Source: Cordia subcordata
Taxonomy: Eukaryota > Streptophyta > Magnoliopsida > Boraginales > Cordiaceae
Direction of reading: 5' to 3'
Length of the DNA stretch: 64,000 nucleotides
Assembly: GCA_028554755.1 (NCBI GenBank)
Contig: JAPTOF010000015.1
Span: 1,674,001 to 1,738,000 of the forward strand
Part shown: positions 36,140-48,310 of the stretch, one piece after another
Layout of the letters: each line of letters opens with the position of its first letter
How positions within the stretch are numbered: the first letter of the stretch is position 1
Notes under the pieces: model-generated
What the model was told of the DNA's origin: nothing
Seen by the model: only the letters and a program-made list of their open reading frames with translations
Database searches by the model: none
Made by a program: the position numbers and the translations under genes

Positions 36140-37637
36140 CCCGATCTTAAGTTTATTTCTAAAGTCGATACAAAGGTTTACCTAAGGGGATTGACTCGCT
36201 ATCAAAGTTAGTCTAAGAAGCATGAAGGGCGCATTCCTGTTGTGGAGAGATCCCCAAGTCTGTTTGTATTCTTCCTTTACTCACAAAGGGTTTCAAACGT
36301 CACAGGAACTTCCTAAGTAGCCAAACCACCCCAAGCCTAAGATTCTAACTCACGCATACAGAAGGTTGATGTTTTGTGCTCTCTCAAATAATATGGCCTC
36401 CCCAACATGCACAAAGCCTCAAAGACAAGAAGAGAGAAAATAAACAAATACAATGGCTTATAAAAGGCTTATTCACTTATATACAAAGAGGATAACTTGT
36501 GCTAAGTTGACATTGTGTCACTTATGCACTTATTCACAAAGCTTTTTGGTGCCTTTGGCTTTTTTTCTTTTCCAACTTTTTTCTATTTTTCATCTTTTTG
36601 ATCTTTTTGCACTGTTTTTACCTTTTTCAATTCTTTTTGATTTTTCATACTTTGCATTGCATAAAAAGAAAGGAAAAAAAACCCTAAGGCATATAAAAAA
36701 GAACTAATCTAGGAAGGGGCACTTACATTAACAACCCTTTGCAATCACTCTTTCCTACCAAGCTATGGGGTGGCTACAAGGAGTATTCTTAAAGGTCCTC
36801 ACTCCCTACAACTTTCAAGGGCACCCCCTCCAAGACTTAGTTTTCAATCCACTCCATTCACTTTCTCACAATGCTACTCATATTCACCAATCAATAGAGT
36901 CAATCACGATAGCCAACACAATGATCAACTAAGAAATAAACAACTCTACATGCATTAAAATTTGAAAACTTTTCACCATCCTTAACCAAATAATGCAATC
37001 TACCCTAAGAAAACATAAAAACAATAAGACCAAACCTACTCACCGCCAAACCTAAACTTTGCTTGTCCTCAAGAAAATAGAGTAAAGCATATAAACAAGC
37101 AAATTGGCATCACAAAGCAAGCAAGGGTGATGGGGATGGGGCATAAACATGGGGAACAAGTGGAGAAATGATTGATACAACCTTGCATTGTCTTCAAAGT
37201 TATCCTTGCATCGTTTTTAAAGTTATTCGTGCCAATGATAAATCACCATACTACAAACCTTATGACTCATAAACCACCAACATTTAAAAAGAAAACAAGG
37301 TTAGTAGCATCGCCTATGCATGCTTGCATTGGCATGTGCAATTAATAACCAACGGTGTATCATATGGGACAAAGGATTGGGATTCAACATTTTGGTGTGA
37401 GTGAAAGAAAAAGAGAGAAACCAAAAGAATGGAAAATGAAACAAGTGCAAAATTGCAAATTGAACCTAAGTTGCCTCCTAGTAGTGTTAACAACCATGCC
37501 GTCAACCAGGCAATCACTAACTTATCTTCAACCTCCATAAATGGGGTCTTAAAGCATTAAAACCTCTACAGGAGCGATGCTTCGATCATATGTATGCTTC
37601 AAGCATTGCCTATTCACTGTCATCTCTCGATCATCCT
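36140..37637 (-). other. Non-coding 3' region of A1 between integrase and LTR
   Basis: About 1.5 kb without a coding signature. In related plant elements this position may carry an extra envelope-like frame; none is readable here. It contains the second hairpin and T-rich tracts (about 36540-36660). Confidence 0.6.
37058..37077 (-). repeat. PPT-like hairpin of A1, distal copy
   Basis: TTTGCTTG-TCCT-CAAGAAAA with one mismatch, 938 bp from the proximal copy. On the minus strand it is followed by AAGTTTAGGTTTGGCGG. Confidence 0.65.
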
Positions 37638-38880
37638 TCAAGTCCTTGATCTTGACCATTCCAAAAGGGTAGGCAACCAACACCTCATAAGGACCATCAC
37701 ATTTTGACTTGAGCTTTCTTGGAAAAGCTTCAAACGTGAGTTAAACAACCAAACTTTATCGGAGGGAGAAAATGATTTCTTAAGAATGTGTTTATCATGA
37801 ATTCTCTTTATCCTATACTTATAAAGCTTGGCGTTCTCATACACGTCAATCCTAAGCTCCTCTAACTTTGCTAGGCCAAGGTTCCTTTTCTCACCCGCTC
37901 GTGCCAAATCCAAGTTTAGGGCCTTGATTTCCCAATAACCCCTATGCTTTAGTTTTACCAACAAGTTACAGGCTTTCCCATAAACCAATTTACACAGAGA
38001 CATACCAATGGGAGTCTTAAAGGCGATATGATAGGCCCGCAAAGCATCATTCAACCTAATAGACCAATCTTTCCTATCGGGCGTAACCATTTTCTCTAAA
38101 ATGTGCTTGATCTCCCTATTGGACACCTCTACTTGTCCACTAGTTTGTGGGTGGTAAGGAGTAGCTACCTTATAGGTGACCGAATATCTCCTCAATAAGG
38201 CCTCTAAAGTGTTATGGCAAAAATGCAAACCCCAATTACTAATCAAGACCCTAGGGACTTCAAATCTAGAGAAAATGTTCTCCTTAATGAATTTCACCAT
38301 TACCCTATAGTCATTAGTGCGTGTCGAAATAGTCTCAACCTATTTGGACACATAGTCTACGGCCACTATAATGTATTGGTACCCAAAGAAAGGTGGAAAT
38401 TGTCCTATGAAATCTATGCCCTAAACATCAAATAATTCATATGGAATAATAGGGGACAAAGCCATCATGTTTCTCCTAGGTATGAACTCGGATTGTTGAC
38501 AACTAAGATATTTTTTACAATACTCTTGGGTATCCCTAAAGAGAGTGACCAAAAGAATCCACATTGCAAGACCTTCACGGTGGTCTTCTTTCCACTAAAA
38601 TGACCTCCATACCCCTCATCGTGACACATACTCAATACTCTCCCGAGCTCATTCTCGGGCACACACCGGCGAATCACTTGATCCGTATACACCTTGAAAA
38701 GATAGGGATCTTCCCAAAAGAAATGTCTAACTTGTGCTAGCAACCTATCTCTCTCTATCTTTTCCCAATGAGAGGGAAAACACCTTGTGGCAAGGTAATT
38801 GACAATGTGATCAAACCACAGTGTGTCATGAGAAATGACAACCAATTGCTCGTTAGGAAATGAATCACGAAAAGGTGATG
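37638..38880 (-). pseudogene. A1 integrase, inactivated
   Basis: The zinc-binding part is recognisable (CHDEGYGGHFSGKKT), but a frameshift near 38520 displaces its Cys pair. The core is read at 37638-38300: the block HFCHNTLEALLRRYSVTYKV, then ATPYHPQTSGQVEVSNREIK with the family Glu region. The second catalytic Asp, normally in SDGG.HF, is Asn here (ISNWGLHF). An in-frame gap and stops separate the two halves. The product would not integrate DNA. Confidence 0.88.
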
Positions 38881-40300
38881 GATCACTAGAAGACTCACTA
38901 ACAAGACGGGAAAGGTGATCCGCTACTAAGTTCTTACTACCCTTTTTATCCTGGATTTCAACATCAAATTCTTGAAGAAAGAGCAACCACCTAATCTAGC
39001 GGGGCTTAGATTTTTTCTTAGCTAACAAATACCTCAATGTCACATGATCGGTGTAGACAATCACTTTAGACCCTTGGATATATGACCTAAACTTATCAAG
39101 GGAGAAAACAATTACTAGAAGCTATTTTTTGGTGGTGGCATAGTTCTTTTGGGCTTCATCAAGAGTTTTACTAGCATAGTATAGTACATGGGCCAACTTA
39201 TCTCACGGTTGACCTAAAACAGCTTCTATTGCATAATTGGATGCATCACAGATAACCTCGAATAGAAGACTGTAGTCAGGTGGCTGAATGATTGGGGATG
39301 TAGACAATAAGGATTTAAGCCTATAAAAAGCTCTAACGCACTCACCATCAAACTCAAAGGAGACATCTTATGCTAAGAGCCTAGACAAGGGACACACTAT
39401 ATGGCTAAAATCCTTGATAAACCTATGGTAAAATCCTGCATGCCCTAGAAAAGATCTAACATCCTTAACACATTTAGGGACAAGCAACTTCTCAATCAAT
39501 TCTACCTTAGTCGGGTTAACTTGAATGCCACTAGATGAGACAACATGACCCAAAAACTATCCCCTGCTGCACCATGAAGTGGGATTTTTCTCAACTCAAC
39601 ACTAAGTTCTTCTCCACACAACGGTCTAAAACTAAAGGGAGGTGACTCAAGTGCTCATCAAAACTATCACAGAACACTGAGAAGTCATCAATAAAAATCT
39701 CTAAATGTCTCTCAATTATGTCACTAAAAATGGCCATTATACACCTCTGAAAAGTCGTTGAGGCATTACACAGACCGAAAGGCATTCTCCTATAGGCAAA
39801 AGTGCCATAGGGACAAGTAAAAGTAGTCTTCTCTTGGTCCTCAAGAAACACGATGATCTAATTATACCCAGAATAGCCATCTAGAAAACAGTAGTAGCTA
39901 CACCTAGCTACTTTATCTAAGATCTGGTGTCGAAAAGGCAATGGGAAATGATCCTTCCTAGTTTTAGAGCTGAGGTTCCTATAGTCGATGTAAAAACTCT
40001 CTAACCCATGGGAGTGCACGTAGGGATAAGCTCTCTTCTCTCCTTCTCTACAACTGTGATCCCAGGCTTCTTAAGGATGAGTTAGACTGGGCTAACCCGC
40101 TCACTATCAAAGATCGGATAGATAATGCCTGTATCTAAAAGCTTAATGATCTGTTTCTTAACTACTTCGCTCATGTGTGGGTTTAGCCTTCTTTGTATCT
40201 CCTTAGAAGAAACGGCTCCATCTTTATGGTGAATATGATGCATGCAAACCAAAGGGTCAATTCTTCTCAAATCATTAATTTTCCACCCTACAGCCTTCTT
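38881..40300 (-). pseudogene. A1 reverse transcriptase and RNase H, inactivated
   Basis: RT runs from the KKQIIKLLDTGIIYPI block (about 40160) through YYCFLDGYSGYN (about 39870), RRMPFGLCNASTTFQRC and the active site FIDDFSVF (about 39680), to the thumb segment SFLGHAGFYHRFIKDFSHI (about 39420). RNase H follows: CDASNYAIEAVLGQP (about 39250) and [15 protein letters not shown] (about 39030), then VADHLSRL. Stops break the frame, e.g. a TAG directly after SGYN and others near 39215, 39125 and 39560. All motifs are present, so the decay is moderate. Confidence 0.9.
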
Positions 40301-41700
40301 AAGTTTCCTAAGAACCTCTAAGAGATGCTTCTCATGCTCTCTAGAGAGATTGAAAGTTACAATAACTGGAAGGGTCTTACTAGGGCCCAGGAAAGCTTAC
40401 TTTAAATACTCAAGATGGGATTTGAGCTCTAAAGATAGGCTAGGCTCAACCAAGGGTGATTCAACCTTAACATCATCAATGGGGATATCACTAGAATAAA
40501 AACTAGAAGGAATAACCTCAAGTGACTTATCAATCATGAAATCCTCAACTATGGAGATAGAAGCTACACATTTCCACTATAAGGTCTCCAAATCAAAGCA
40601 AGTCAACAAATCTTCAAATTTTCTAAATTATTTTCTATCGATCATAGTGCTCTCTACAAAGTCCTCTACACAAGAATCAATCACATCAATCCTAAAGCAC
40701 TCTTCTCCATCCTCTTCTCCTCCCACACTAACCCTATTCACCATCTCGGCAACCTTCATAGTGGACCTCAAATTCCCAAATTTATCCTCTAATAACCCCA
40801 ACCTACAATGAATAATAGTATCTGCGCTGCCAAGGACTGGGCAACCTAAAAGAACGGGTGTAGAATGTCTAGAATCGTGACTCGAATCCATATCTAATAC
40901 TGTGAAGTCAACAGGGTACACGAACTCACCTACCTGGACCATAACATTCTCCATCACACCCCTAGGTTTACATTCGGACATATCAGCTAGCTGAAGAGTA
41001 ACATGTATAGGGGATAACTTACCTAGACCTAGTTGCTAATAGACGGAGTACGGAATGAGATTCACACTAAACCCTAAATCTAGCAAGGCGTGATCAATCT
41101 GAGTTTCACGGATCCTATAAGGAATAGTGAAAGCTCCAGGGTCACTCATCTTGGGTAGAAGCCCTAAAGTACAAATACTACTTACTTTCTTCATAAGCCT
41201 CATTTTCTTAAGAATGTTCAATGATCTACACTTCCTTGTACAAAGGTCCTTGAAGAACTTGTAATGGGAGGGAATGGAAAAGATCGCATTTATCAAAGGA
41301 AGATTAACCTTAAGGTCCTTAAGATGCTCTAAAATCTTGAGAGACCTAGAATCCTCACTAGGCATAGGCCTTTTTAAATCGAATGGGAAGGTATCGCTGC
41401 AACACCTCTAAACATATGGGAATCATCAATGGGCTCCCTTCCCTCCGGATGTGGGCGAGAAATACCACTCTTTCCATGGTCTCTAATGGGCTCAGCTCTC
41501 TCAACAGAACCTTCTCTAGAATCCCTCTTAACAGGGCTGCAATGAGGCTCTTTAGACTCAGAAGGACTACTAGGTACAGGCGTTGCATAGTCAACTTCTA
41601 CCCTATTATCCACTATCCTATCGCTCTTAAGAGTGATGATGAACTTAGCTTAGGCCTGAGGGGGACAAGTAGTGTCAATGAAGGAACATGACTAGACTCT
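40301..41700 (-). pseudogene. A1 protease region, inactivated
   Basis: The retropepsin-like site reads IDHALLDLGFSVNLIPYSVY near 41040-41105, where related elements have DLG(A/S)S. A stop directly follows. The second half (LADMSECKPRGVMENVMVQV, VYPVDFTVLDMD, TPVLLGCPVL) lies at 40628-40981. A linker with Ser/Pro/Glu-rich sequence precedes it (41374-41613). Confidence 0.82.
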
Positions 41701-42199
41701 AGGGTTCATCTCTAGCTAAGAAGGTAGCTTTCTAGGGTCTCTAGTGCTCAACTACGTAGCAATCTGCCCTAATTGTGCCTCAAACCTAGCCATCTAGTGC
41801 CTATAGCTATCTATCTCTTGCGTATTATTGGCTAACTCCTGCTGCTGACTAGCTAATGCTGTTGTTGATTCTGAATAAACTGTATTAACTTCATCACATC
41901 ATTGCTAGGAGACTGGCTACTAGGGGGAGCAGGGAGTGCCTTTGGTTAAGGAGCACTAAAAAGCCTAGGTTGATTGATATTATAAAGCCGTATAAGGTTA
42001 ATAAGATGGGATCGCTACTGAAGTGGGGCGTGGAGATGAGAACTAGACTCATCTTGACCTTGTCTCCAAAAAAATTTTAGGTTGTATCTCTAACCCGAAT
42101 TGTACGTGTTCGAGTACAGGTTGTACTCACGAGAAAAACCTTAAGTAGCACACACTTGCTCCTTCATAAATTTGGGAAACTGAGGTCCTAAAGGGCAAG

Positions 42200-43193
42200 C
42201 TACAGTCTCATGAGACGACTCAAAACACAATGCATATACCTCAACTACCAAAGGGATGGAGGTCAAACCTACAGAATTAGTCCTATCTCTGTGAGATTAA
42301 AAAGACAAAGAAATGAATTGATCTAACTTTTTTGTTAAGGTCTCTACCTTAGTGGGTAAATCTAAAGAAATTCCCATCTCACTAGTACTTCTCTTATTAC
42401 CTCCTCGACTAAACCTATCCATAGAAAAGTTTTGAAAAGAATTTTTGGCCATCAACTCTATTTTCTCCCATGCCTCAGTCAGTCTCAAGATATGGAAGCC
42501 ATCACCAGAGGTGGCATTGACCATCATCCTATTTTGTTCATTTAAACCTTGAAGGAAGTACTGTAGTGGGTCATGACTACCATACCCATAGTGTAGACAC
42601 TATCTAAGAAGGTTTTTGAATCTCTCCCAAGCCTCATGAAAAGATTCTAGATCATGTTGGGAGAAATTCATAATGGCAGTCCTAAGGTCGGTCATCTTGG
42701 CTATAGGATAAAATTTTTTAAAGAACTTAGATTGAAGCTCAGCCCATGAAGTGATGCAACCATTAGGTAAGGAATGAAACCAAGACTTAGCCTTGTCCTT
42801 AAGAGGGAAAGGAAACAATCTTAAACGAATGACCTCTTGGGAGATATTGGGGACATAAAGGGTTGAACTTATCTCAACAAAATCAGTAATATGCTTTAGA
42901 GGACTCTCATTGCTTCTCCCATAGAAGGAAGGAAGCATGGCCAACATATTAGGCTTAATCTCAAAATTAGTCTTCCCCAAACCCAGAATTTGAATAGCCA
43001 AATAAGGCTCAAAAGCTTTGCGGAGGATGAATTGCCTAAGAGTGGGCTCTTCATCTATCAGTGGATTTGATCTAAAAGGCTTTTGTCCAAAATGATCTTG
43101 GGCTTGATGCCCATGGTAATCATGAAGTGGAATGGGATTCATTAGGGGGAATGGGAGGATTAGAAGGATGATTGGGATTGGCCATCTCCTCAA
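42200..43193 (-). pseudogene. A1 gag, inactivated
   Basis: A retrotransposon Gag core is clear: LRQFILRKAFEPYLAIQI, FVEISSTLYVP, RLRLFPFPLKDKAKSWFHSL, SWAELQSKFFKKFYP and FHEAWERFKNLLR. A second piece (42297-42527) includes LRLTEAWEKIELMAKNSFQN. The knuckle near 42230 reads YALCFESSHETVAC, lacking the first Cys that A2 retains. The true start is probably the ATG at 43185 (MANPNHP), in another frame from the core, so a frameshift lies near 43150. A stop (near 42600) separates the two pieces. Confidence 0.88.
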
Positions 43194-43634
43194 GAAAATC
43201 TCCTAAATTCCTAAAATGCCTTGCAATCCTATTGGGCTTAGGATTAAAGGGAACTAAGGGATTTCCAAGGGATCTCCTACCATGAATGCATAAACTATCC
43301 TAACTCCGGCCACTTCAATCCCTAAAAACTTCAACAATCCTCATACTACAGTAAATAAGTCACAATCCTAAAAAGTCTACTAAAAAACAAAAACAAAAAT
43401 AACTAATAAAGCTAAACAAGCATGCTAGCTAAGTGTGGAAAATAAACTCAATAGCCAAAAAGAAAACAAAAACAAAGATAGATAAGCAAATACCAAAGTA
43501 AGATAATATAAACAAGAAGCAAGCTAAGAACTAAACAAACTATAAAGAATAAGCAAGAAAAATAAGGTAGCTACCATAACACACAAGTAAAGAATGCAAA
43601 CCATCATGCCTCCTTGGCAATAGCACCAAGAACA
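43194..43634 (-). other. A1 leader and primer binding site
   Basis: The primer site is TGGTGCTATTGCCAAGGA on the minus strand (43611-43628), six bases from the LTR. It is a decayed TGGCGCCGTTGCC-type site, the same kind as in A2 and the Athila-like element. The rest is A-rich and without genes. Confidence 0.75.
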
Positions 43635-44843
43635 TGATAGTGTCTTTTGAGTGCAAGCGCTAAAGACCCGTAACCACACAGATCAATACAGTGTAATATG
43701 TGTGAGAACAAGTGTCAAACCAAAGAAAGGCTATGTTGTGGGATAGATTCAATGTTTGAGTGTCCTAGAGAATGCCTAAAAGAAAACCTAAAGTAACTAT
43801 TTTTTTTGGTGATTTTGGGTTGTCGGGAGCTCTAACAAAGGAAAATAAAACTACACTATGGGAATGGAAAAAGTAGAGACAAACTATCTAGAGATAACTA
43901 ATAAATGGAAAGGATTAGGGCAATGTTTACTTGCTAATATGTGATCCTAGACTTAAATGCTATGGGATTACATGGAATGGCTTAATTATCAATTGCTCTA
44001 GTGTCCTAATTTTTCCCTAGGACTCAATACGGGTCCATCCCTAGGCGGTGCCTTCGATAGCAACGGCGTGGTCCTTATGACCTAGGGCTTTAAGAGTGAC
44101 TAACTAGCTTCCTAGGTGACTAGAACAAACCTACCCTAGTACTTAAATCATTGGTTGGATCTAAAGCCAAGACCTAGTGTCACTACAGTCGACTAAATCT
44201 ACCCGGAACCTATTGGCTGGATTTAAAGCCAAAGAAGACTCGATTTAGACTAGCCTTAAATTATTCCTCGTCATTCTAAGGTCACTATAGCATGCTTTGA
44301 CCTATTAGCGCATCCATACATGTTCTACACCAAGGTGTTCGCAAATAAAGGGATCTATTCGACTACCAAACATTGTCATGCTCGGATTACACCATTAAAA
44401 ATACTTTAAAGCAAACATGCATGCAATATTGAGGTCATATTCATTACTAGGCACGCAAACATACACATAGACATGAACATAAGCATTACCTACTTCACAA
44501 AATCCACACTTAAACACATAGACATGATTATAGAATGGATTAGAGGTGTTTAATAGCAAATAGAGTTCAATTTATACATATGCAACTCTCGTAGGCGTAT
44601 TATCAAACACCTAGACATATATTGAGCAATAGCCATTGAAACAAGAAAAAAAAACATAGCATATGTATGTGTGTGTATGTCTATATATATATATATATGT
44701 ATATATATTAAGCCATTAAATCCCATAATAGAAGAGTATAGAATCAACCTATTACACAAGTACCATTAGTTTAAACTAATCTACTCAAACATAAAATAAA
44801 ATAGGATGAAAGAGAGGATAGAAAGCTCCCCTTCCATCCTAAC
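43635..44843 (-). repeat. 5' LTR of A1, first part
   Basis: Begins TGATAGTGTC and matches 34182-35385. It is cut at 44843 by the Copia insertion and resumes at 54150. A mixed TG/TA microsatellite is at 44661-44709. Confidence 0.9.
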
Positions 44844-46739
44844 TGTAGGATCGATATTATTAAGTGTGGTGTATCCTAGTCCATATTTTCTAAATTATAA
44901 CTAAGAAAACATGCTAGGAAAAATAAAATAACCACATTACATACACAAGAACATGCTCAAGAACATATAGAATATAACTAGTACTTGCAAAAATATATAA
45001 AGCTAACCTCTTAAAGCGTGGAGCCTTTGATGAAGCTAAAACCGGTCACGAGCTTTGTTCCCGTTCACGAACAAGGCCGCCAAAAATTTACTACAAGGGT
45101 GTTGCAATAAGCAACTCCCCAGTCTTCTTCCCTATGATTAAAGAGACCTATCTTGAGAGAATAGCCTCTTGTGTGGGAAGAAGCAAAGTAATATGCTCTT
45201 GAAAAACTAGAGCAAAAATCACACAATAAGTGTGTACTATGTGTTGTAGTATTTTCTTGCCAAAAAGGAAGAAATCAACTACAAAGTGGAATACATAAAA
45301 GGTGTAGGGTCTTGTCTATTTATAGAGAGAACCTTGGCACCCAAAGTTGCTAAACTTTCAATGTGGGAGAAAATTTCCATGTAGTATTTCCTTTATGTAA
45401 CTTGTCAATCTTGTCTTGGAAGACTTGTGCAAGTTGTCCACTTGTTTTCGTAGTATTTTGCAAGTTGTCCACTTGCCTTGGAAGACTTAGGCCAAGCCCA
45501 CTATCCAAGTCCAACACATAGTCCATAATCCATGTGGAGGCCCAAGCCCAATAGGAAACCATCCTAGCCCAATTAGGTTATCTTGGAATTTAAAGAAAGC
45601 CCAAACCCAATTTCAAGCTTTGGCCCAATAAGTCTATTACCACAATATGGAATTTGCTCTTTCAAGATTACTCTCTCAAAGTCATTTCAACTAGGGAAGG
45701 GACCAAGAAGACACAATTATCATTGGCTTCCAAAAATAATTAAAAATATCCTTGCCCGATCTAGGCGACATAATAATTATTTTTAACTCCAATCTATTCC
45801 ACCATAAGATCAAAGTTGCACTCCAAGAATAATTGTCATTACCCAAAAGCTTATCACAAAAGAATGTGAACTTTGTCTTTGACCTACTAAATAACCGACC
45901 ATAACGCCCCTCTATGTATACCCATAACTAAGATCGGTCCTTTGGCCTGTGTACTATCACCTCCTTAGCTGTATCTTTTTCCGTTGGGTTTCTTGTCCAA
46001 TTGCCAACCATCCTTGGTCATGGAATCTCTTGATCTCGGGAGCGACCCTCAAGCCATATGACAGACACACCTATAAAGGTAGTATCACTAGATCTAGATT
46101 CGGATGATAAATTTGGACAATCCCAAAGGGGGCAAATAGATTCCATTTTGCATATGCATGTTCTAATTAATTAGAACTTAGCACTCAATGCACAAGGCTG
46201 TTGATCCTAATAAAATAAGATCTCACCTACATTGAATCAAAGTACTAAACCCTAACTTCATTAGTTCATCCACATATACTCAGGATTAAGAGCAATGATC
46301 ATTTCGTAGCAGTGAGTGTCTTGTTTTCTTTCTTTGATAGTACGTCTCTAGAAAACATACTCACAATGGTCCTATCCAATATGTGACACACGTGCTATTG
46401 AGACAAATCCAGAAAGTCCACCAATGACCTAGGTAGATCACCCTCAAAGAGGAGACTTGCTCAATATAACCTTATCCCAATAGAGTGCCCAACACTACTA
46501 TTTGGTTATGGATTCAATTTGTGACGTGACTAAATCTAGACTTGGACCTCATGCGTCCAAATTTCACTGCACCCAAGTCATTAGTGCAAGTCAAAGGACC
46601 TTCATAAATGCATCGATAAAACATAACAGAGATTATATATAAGAAACTCATAATGCCATTTAACAAAAATATGATTATACATTGTTTCATATCCAAAATG
46701 TCATGTACAAGTGAGCTTTAGGGCATACTAATCCTAACA
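44844..46739 (-). repeat. 3' LTR of the young Copia (1896 bp)
   Basis: TGTAGGATCGATATT to ACTAATCCTAACA. A TATA box (minus strand TATAAATA) is at 45317-45324. The polypurine tract follows (minus strand AGTGGGAGATTG). Confidence 0.93.
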
Positions 46740-46756
46740 ATCTCCCACTTGCACTA

Positions 46757-48310
46757 AAGATTACTTCTGCAAAGCCTAATACCCAAAGACTCTAAATGTG
46801 TGGCAAACACTTTCTCTGAAAGAGTCTCTGCCTGGTTTTTCGCTAAAGCTATCTTGTCAACTACTACATCTCCTCTTTGGATAAACTCACGGATCAAATG
46901 ATATTTCCGTTCAATGTGTTTACCTTTTTTGTGATTCCTGGGCTCTTTGCACTATGAAACAGCACCGTTGTTGTCGCAATACAATGTTATTGGTCTGTGA
47001 GCTGCCGACACAACCTCTAGGTCTAACAGGAACTTTCTTAGCCATACTGCCTCTTTCGCAGCCTCAGACGCTGCTACATACTCGGCCTCCATGGTAGAGT
47101 CAGCAATACAATTTTGCTTCACACTTCTCCATGAAATAGCTCCTCCTGACAGAGTGAAAACATATCCAGAAGTAGACTTCCTAGAATCTCTGTCGGACTG
47201 GAAATCCGAGTCTGTATAGGGTAATGGTGTTAGATCATCTGCACGGTATTCCAGCACATAATCCTTTGTTCCTTGTAGGAATTTGAATATATGCTTAATC
47301 GCGACTCAATGTGCCGGTCCAGGGTTTGACTGATATCTATTAACCATGCCAACAGCAAAGCAGATATCTGGTCTAATACATAACATGGCATACATGAGAC
47401 TTCCAACTGCTGAAGCATAAGGAACTCGCTTCATGCTCTCTATCTCCTCAGGTGTTTTAGGACATTGATCCCGAGTTAGATAAACTCCATGTCTAGAAGG
47501 TAACAAGGCCTTCTTAGAGTTTTGCATGTTAACCCTGACTAATATCTTCTCAATAAATGAAGCTTGAGATAGGGCTAGCCTTCTGTTTTTACGATCTCGC
47601 ATAAGCTTGATGCCTAGAACATAACTAGCTTCTCCCAAATCCTTCATTTGAAATTAAATAGAAAGCCAAACCTTGATGCATGATAACATCCCCACATCAT
47701 TTCCAATTAGTAGGATATCATCCACATACGGAACCAAAAAAGCTACAGCATTTCTATTACGCCTTTTATACACACAAGGTTCATCAATATTTTGATCAAA
47801 ACCATAAGATTTAATTCCCCGATCAAATTTGATGTTCCATGCTCTAGATGCCTATTTTAATCCATAAATGGACTTCTTTAATTTACAAACCATATGTTCC
47901 TGGCCTTTAGCAATGTATCCATCTGGTTGTGTCATGTAAATGGTCTCGTCAAGTTCCCCATTAAGAAAGGTTGTCTTGACGTCCATTTGCCATATCTCGT
48001 AGTCATAATGACAAGCGATGGCAAGAAGTGTCTTGATGGATTTAAGCATGGCTACTGGTGAGAAAGTTTCCTCATAATCGATCCCTTCTTTCTGAGTATA
48101 ACCTTTCGCCACCAACCTTGCTTTAAAGGTTTCAACTTTTCCATCAACTCCTCTTTTTCTCTTGTAGACCCATTTGCACCCTATAGGTTTTATCCCTTCA
48201 GGTGCAACTACAAGATCCCAGACTTTGTTAGAATACATAGATTCTAACTCTGAATCCATTGCCTTATGCCATTTGTCGGCATCTATGTCAGAAACTGCTT
48301 CATCATAACT
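46757..48310 (-). pseudogene. Young Copia reverse transcriptase and RNase H
   Basis: One reading frame continues through the RT blocks DKWHKAMDSELESMYSNKVW, CKWVYKRKRGVDGKVETFKA, VAKGYTQKEGIDYEETFSPV, QMDVKTTFLNGELDETIYMT, the active site YVDD (about 47710-47720, in PYVDDILLIG) and MKDLGEASYVLGI. RNase H follows (ADSTMEAEYVAASEAAKEAV, LYCDNNGAVS, HIERKYHLIREF). Only single stops break it: 47854-47852 (TAG, family YGLKQASR), 47656-47654 (TAA for Gln), 47308-47306 (TGA for Trp) and 46954-46952 (TAG for Gln). All fit a single C-to-T or G-to-A change. Apart from these the coding sequence is intact and in frame. Confidence 0.93.
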
